This document shows, in pieces, positions 60,230 through 64,000 of a DNA stretch of 64,000 nt. Every line of letters starts with the position of its first letter. Position 1 is the stretch's first letter. The DNA is from Noviluteimonas caseinilytica. GTDB lineage: Bacteria; Pseudomonadota; Gammaproteobacteria; Xanthomonadales; Xanthomonadaceae. Below the pieces are notes generated by a model, which made no database searches, had not been told where the DNA came from, and was given only the letters and a program-made list of their open reading frames with translations. The stretch lies in the NCBI RefSeq assembly GCF_018406605.1, contig NZ_AP024545.1, positions 992,001 through 1,056,000 of the forward strand, given 5' to 3'. A program made the translations under genes and the position numbers.

Positions 60230-60955
60230 TTACCACTTCGGCATCTTCGTGGCGTCCACGCCCCCGGTCACGAACACCGCGGTGCGCGTGCCGCCGGCCT
60301 TCACGGGGAATTCGATGGTCAGGTTCTTCGCCGTTTTCGCCAGGCGCCACAGGGCGCCTTCGTTCTTGATGAACATGGCGATGGCCTCGTCGGTCTTCGG
60401 ACGATCGCCCGTGAACGTCTTCGGCGCCTCGTCGTCGACGCGCACCTTCACCTTGCACCCGGCGTAGCAATTGAAGTCGCCCGCTTCGAGCACGAGGTAG
60501 GCGCTGCGGCCCCACTCGGGATGGTCACGGAAGATCAGGCGCACGGGGTGCTTGCCCTTGCCGTCGGTGTCGACTTCATCCTTCGAATACAACGCGGCCG
60601 ACACCTGGTTGCCGCCCTTCGCCGGTTGCGTCTGGTAGGCCCACAACGCGGCCATGCGACGTTGCTCGTCCTGCGCGGCGATCCGCGTCTTCGCTTCCAG
60701 CAACTTGTCGTGGATGCGCTTGGCGGCGGCCGATTGCGGATGGTCGAGTTCGAGGATGTCGCCGTAACCGCGCGCGGCCTTCCAGTCTTCCTTCGCGAAG
60801 GCTTCGTCGAATTGCTTCGCCTGCGCTTCGGCGGCCTGTTCGGCCTGCGCCTGTTGCGCGGCGGCGGCTTGCGCGGCGGCCTGCGGATCCTCTTTCGGGC
60901 CACACGCGGCGAGCAGGGCGATGGCGATGAACAACGGGAGCGTGCGAGCAGTCAT
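60230..60955 (-). CDS. Putative lipoprotein with helical linker and beta domain
   Basis: A 241-residue lipoprotein (LLAAC, Cys18). An Ala/Gln-rich helix (25-50) is followed by a TPR-like helical stretch (KQFDEAFAKEDWKAARGYGDILELDHPQSAAAKRIHDKLLEAKTRIAAQ) and a beta domain (RLIFRDHPEWGRSAYLVLEAGDFNCYAGCKVKVRVDDE) that resembles domains measuring surface-exposed beta strands in other Xanthomonadaceae hypotheticals. Cys in NCYAGC could form a disulfide. Its start overlaps the stop of the hydrolase gene. Confidence 0.7.
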   Translation of the reverse strand: MTARTLPLFIAIALLAACGPKEDPQAAAQAAAAQQAQAEQAAEAQAKQFDEAFAKEDWKAARGYGDILELDHPQSAAAKRIHDKLLEAKTRIAAQDEQRRMAALWAYQTQPAKGGNQVSAALYSKDEVDTDGKGKHPVRLIFRDHPEWGRSAYLVLEAGDFNCYAGCKVKVRVDDEAPKTFTGDRPKTDEAIAMFIKNEGALWRLAKTAKNLTIEFPVKAGGTRTAVFVTGGVDATKMPKW

Positions 60956-61923
60956 CGTGGGCGACCTTCTGCAATGAGCGATTGAATGGCGGCCGCGACG
61001 GCGTCGGGCCGTTCCACCAGCGACATGTGTCCGCAGCCGTCGAGCATGACGCGCCGCGCCTGCGGGATGCGCGCAGCGTACAGCGCGAGCGCGCTGGGAT
61101 CGATCACCTGGTCCTGCCGGCACCACAGCAGCAACGCGGGCTGGCGGATGCGCGCGGCTTCGTCGCCGGGGAGGAAGCGTTCGGGGCCGCGGCCGATGTG
61201 ATCGAGCACCGATTGTTCGAACGCCGCGTCGTGCGTGCGGCGCGCGATGTACGCGGTGTCGGCGGGCCACGGGATGCCGGGCTGCTTGGCTTCGTCGTGG
61301 AAGAGGATGTGCAGGTAACCGTCGAGGCTCTTGCGATCGTGCACGCCGAACGGGTTGTGGCCAGCGAGGACTTGTTCGCCGAAGCGGTTGTCCTTGAAGC
61401 GCACGCCGGAGGCGTCGAGCAGCGCGACGCGCGAGACGCGTTCGGGATGACCGGCCGCGACGAGCGCGACGATGCCGCCGCCCATCGAATGGCCGACGAG
61501 CACGACGGGCTTGTCGGACGACACGGCATGAATGAACGCGGCGAGGCGCTCGCTTTGCGCGAGGTAACCGTAGTTTTCGCGCGGGAGGCGTTCGCTTTCG
61601 CCCCAGCCGGGGAGATCGGGAATCACCAGGCGATAGCGACTATCGAGCGCGCGTGCCAGCGGGTAGAAGTTTTCCTTGCTGCCGGTGAAGCCATGGACGA
61701 GGACGAGCGTGGGCGCATTCGCATCGCTGCCGGCGCGTTCGGCGTACACCCAGCGATGGCCGGCGACGGTGCGCGTTTGCTTCGTCAATCCCGCGGCGTG
61801 CAACTGGCGCGCGAATTCCCCACGCACCAGCACGTCGGTGTCGTACGCAATCCACGCAACGACCACAAGCAATGCGGCCGCCACGAGGGCGGCCGCGATT
61901 GCGAGCTTGTTGCGCAAGCGCAT
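60952..61923 (-). CDS. Membrane-anchored alpha/beta hydrolase
   Basis: A 323-residue hydrolase with an N-terminal helix (8-27, uncleaved anchor or signal). The oxyanion motif is LVHGFTGSKENF, the nucleophile elbow GHSMGGG (Ser near 144), the acid Asp lies in CRQDQVIDPSAL and the His in GCGHMSLVERPD. It resembles lipase/esterase family hydrolases of the 2-hydroxymuconate-semialdehyde hydrolase type; the substrate is not clear. It lies 4 bp downstream of the M1 aminopeptidase gene. Confidence 0.87.
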   Translation of the reverse strand: MRLRNKLAIAAALVAAALLVVVAWIAYDTDVLVRGEFARQLHAAGLTKQTRTVAGHRWVYAERAGSDANAPTLVLVHGFTGSKENFYPLARALDSRYRLVIPDLPGWGESERLPRENYGYLAQSERLAAFIHAVSSDKPVVLVGHSMGGGIVALVAAGHPERVSRVALLDASGVRFKDNRFGEQVLAGHNPFGVHDRKSLDGYLHILFHDEAKQPGIPWPADTAYIARRTHDAAFEQSVLDHIGRGPERFLPGDEAARIRQPALLLWCRQDQVIDPSALALYAARIPQARRVMLDGCGHMSLVERPDAVAAAIQSLIAEGRPR

Positions 61924-61927
61924 TGGC

Positions 61928-63904
61928 TTACTGCTTCGGTGCTTCCTGCGGCGCGGCCTTCGCCGCGTCGATCACGCCCTGCACCGAACCCGTGGTGATC
62001 GGGTGGTAGCCCGGCTTCGCCTTCGCGAACACCGCTTCGGCGAGCTTCAGGCCTTCCGGCGTTTTCACCAGCGCGTTGTACGTCGGCATGATCAGCTTGC
62101 GACGGCCGATCTTCTCCAGGAACGCGGCGATCGCATCGTTGGCCTGCGTGTAACCGCTGCGCACGGCGAGCGGATACCAGCGCTGCGCGATCTCGGCGTT
62201 CGGCGTGCCGGTGAACTTGTACGCGGCGTCGAGTTCGGCGAGCTGCTTGGTGTTGAGCGTCTCCGGCATGCCTTCGATGAAGTGCACCCATTCCTGCGTG
62301 GTCCACTTCGCGGTGGCGTCCTTCGCCGGCAGCGTGCCGTCTTCCAGCCACGCCTTGCGCGAGGCATCGACCGCATCGAAGCGCGGCGAGGCCACCTGCG
62401 GCGCCGTCGTCGGCACGCCCGGCTGGTACAGCCACGCATCGAACTCGTCCTGCGTCACCTTGCCCGGGTACTTGTCGAGCAGGTTGGCCTTGGCGTACTC
62501 GCGGAACTGCTCCGACGAAATCGACTGGAACGCGAAGTGGTCGAAGTAGCCGCGCAGGAACGCATCGAAATCCTTGCGGCCGATGCGGTCTTCCAGGAAC
62601 TGCATGAACCACGCGCCCTTCGTGTAGACCGTGGAGCTGAGGTTGTCGTCGGGATCGTGCAGCGTGCCGGGCTTCACCGCGAGCTGCTGCAACGCCTTGT
62701 TCGAATCGTTGAACTCGCCCTTCAGCTCGTTGCGCGCGATGACGCGCTCCATGTCGGCGCGTTCCTTGCCGTACAGCGCTTCGACGATGCGGTTCTCGAC
62801 GTAGCTGGTGACGCCTTCGTTCAACCACGCGTCCTTCGCTGTGGAGAACGTCACCAGGTTGCCCGACCAGCTGTGCGCCAGTTCATGCGCGACCAGCGAG
62901 ACGAGCGACTTGTCGCCGACGATCACGGTGGGCGTGGCGAAGGTGAGGCGCGGGTTTTCCATGCCGCCGTACGGGAACGAGGGCGGCAGCACGAGGATGT
63001 CGTAGCGGCCCCAGCGGTACGGGCCGTACAGGCCTTCGGCGGTGGAGATCATCTTGCCGGTGTCGTCGAATTCCTTCGCCGCCGACTTCACCACCGACGG
63101 CTCGGCCCACACGCCGGCGTTGCCGGTGATCGGCTGGAACACCAGGTCGCCCGCCGCGATCGCAAGCAGGTACGACGGGATCTTCTGCGGCATCTTGAAG
63201 GTGTAGTCGCCGTCGCGCGCGGCCTTCGGATCGTTGTCCGCGCTCATCAGCACCATCGCGTTCTTCGGCGCGGTGACGTGCGCCGAATACGTGAAGCGCA
63301 CCATCGGCGTGTCCTGCAGCGGCACCCACGAACGCGCGTGGATCTGCTGCGACTGGCTGAACATGAAGGGCTGCTGCTTGCCCGCCGTCATCGACGGCTC
63401 GAGCCACTGCAGGCCCGAGGCGTTCGGCGACGTCGTGTACGTGATGCGGACCTGCTTCGGGCGGTTCGGCGTTTCGATCGTCAGCTTGCTGCCGAGGGTC
63501 TTGTCGGCTTCGGCGAGCGCGAACTGCAGCGGCGCCCACTGGCCGTCGGCGCCCTGCCCTTCGATCTTGGCGATCGTGAGGTCGCGCGTGTCGAGGACGA
63601 GCTGCGTGGCGGCCGGATCGATCCAGTCTAGGGTGTATGTCGAGGTGCCGGACAGCGTCTTCTTGTCGAAGTCGACCGCCAGGTCCAGCGCGAGGTCGGT
63701 GGTGCGCACCTTGTCCGGCTGCGCGTAGGAGTGTTCGTCGTTCACGGCGGCGACCTGCGCGGGGGCTTGGGTGGTGGCGGCGGAAGCGGCGGTGGCCGAA
63801 GCGGCCGGGGCGGCCGGCGTTTCGGTGCGCTTGCAGGCGCCCAGGGCCAGCGTGGTGGCGAGGGCCAGGGCGGTCATGGTCAGCACGGCATTCGGGTGGC
63901 GCAT
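61928..63904 (-). CDS. M1-family aminopeptidase lipoprotein (LTA4-hydrolase-like)
   Basis: A 658-residue metallopeptidase with a lipoprotein signal (ALGAC, Cys24) and a disordered Ala/Thr linker. The beta-sandwich N-domain is followed by the catalytic domain with GGMEN (near 314) and HELAHSW (near 339-345) plus the distal Glu in NEGVTSY (near 362), completing the zinc site. A C-terminal armadillo-like domain (510-640) matches leukotriene A4 hydrolase and aminopeptidase B. It removes N-terminal residues from peptides in the envelope. The 96 bp after it to the window end carry only its upstream region. Confidence 0.94.
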   Translation of the reverse strand: MRHPNAVLTMTALALATTLALGACKRTETPAAPAASATAASAATTQAPAQVAAVNDEHSYAQPDKVRTTDLALDLAVDFDKKTLSGTSTYTLDWIDPAATQLVLDTRDLTIAKIEGQGADGQWAPLQFALAEADKTLGSKLTIETPNRPKQVRITYTTSPNASGLQWLEPSMTAGKQQPFMFSQSQQIHARSWVPLQDTPMVRFTYSAHVTAPKNAMVLMSADNDPKAARDGDYTFKMPQKIPSYLLAIAAGDLVFQPITGNAGVWAEPSVVKSAAKEFDDTGKMISTAEGLYGPYRWGRYDILVLPPSFPYGGMENPRLTFATPTVIVGDKSLVSLVAHELAHSWSGNLVTFSTAKDAWLNEGVTSYVENRIVEALYGKERADMERVIARNELKGEFNDSNKALQQLAVKPGTLHDPDDNLSSTVYTKGAWFMQFLEDRIGRKDFDAFLRGYFDHFAFQSISSEQFREYAKANLLDKYPGKVTQDEFDAWLYQPGVPTTAPQVASPRFDAVDASRKAWLEDGTLPAKDATAKWTTQEWVHFIEGMPETLNTKQLAELDAAYKFTGTPNAEIAQRWYPLAVRSGYTQANDAIAAFLEKIGRRKLIMPTYNALVKTPEGLKLAEAVFAKAKPGYHPITTGSVQGVIDAAKAAPQEAPKQ

Positions 63905-64000
63905 GGGCAGGGGATCCTCGGAACCGGGTGTGGGACGAAAGGGGGCCGAGTGTAATCGGCGGCGCGCGAGGCCGGCGCGTGCGGTCCGTCCCTGAACCGA

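Overview
The window is about two-thirds G+C, densely coded, and reads as the chromosome of a gammaproteobacterium of the Xanthomonadaceae, most like Lysobacter or Luteimonas. Pointers are a split class II (B12-dependent) ribonucleotide reductase with a lysine/alanine-rich histone H1-like gene between its halves, a complete mreBCD-mrdA-rodA-mltB-rlpA-dacC wall-elongation block, lipB-lipA beside a DUF493 gene, many M1/M17/S33 peptidases, frequent ATGA start/stop overlaps and intergenic GGGATTC iterations. The assignment is inference from gene content; no rRNA, tRNA, CRISPR array, insertion sequence or replication origin was seen.

Layout. 1-4.9 kb: a truncated DUF4124-type secreted protein, a lipoprotein with a polylysine tail, a secreted proline iminopeptidase, a large multi-pass glycosyltransferase-like protein and two DUF1801 paralogues. 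4.9-11.3 kb: a divergent six-gene cluster. Leftward it has DUF350, SPFH/SHOCT, DUF4178 and a 45-residue membrane protein; rightward a membrane-anchored aminopropyltransferase (spermidine-synthase fold) and a flavin amine-oxidase-like protein with a twin-arginine leader. It looks like a poorly described membrane-associated polyamine system. 11.3-12.2 kb: a cold-shock/DUF1294 fusion and a small conserved protein.

12.4-20 kb is the accessory region: two overlapping secreted RHS/YD-repeat genes, a membrane protein overlapping the RHS stop codon (possible immunity protein), and a run of short orphan genes in visibly more A/T-rich DNA, with diverged repeats between them. This resembles the displaced tip/immunity tail of a polymorphic-toxin locus.

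20-25.5 kb: NrdJb, the H1-like gene and NrdJa, preceded by two NrdR-box-like sites exactly 31 bp apart, then a DegP/MucD protease. 25.5-30.2 kb: a YqjD/YqjE/YqjK-like envelope set with an AI-2E-family transporter, a HAD phosphatase and an M17 aminopeptidase. 30.2-38.5 kb: a DesK/DesR-type two-component system with an ABC-2 exporter, divergent from an HlyD/LolD-like ATPase/two-FtsX-permease exporter that ends in a strong terminator.

38.5-43.6 kb: a membrane protein, a DUF1272 zinc-cluster protein, a RarD/EamA/DinB-like operon, an Lrp/AsnC regulator and an Ada-like alkyltransferase. 43.6-48.5 kb: Prc protease, lipoate synthesis genes and a stand-alone winged-helix protein. 48.7-58.2 kb: the cell-wall elongation cluster, all leftward from mreB to dacC. 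58.4-64 kb: an adenosine-kinase-like PfkB enzyme, a YbaK-type deacylase, a lipoprotein, an alpha/beta hydrolase and an M1 aminopeptidase lipoprotein.
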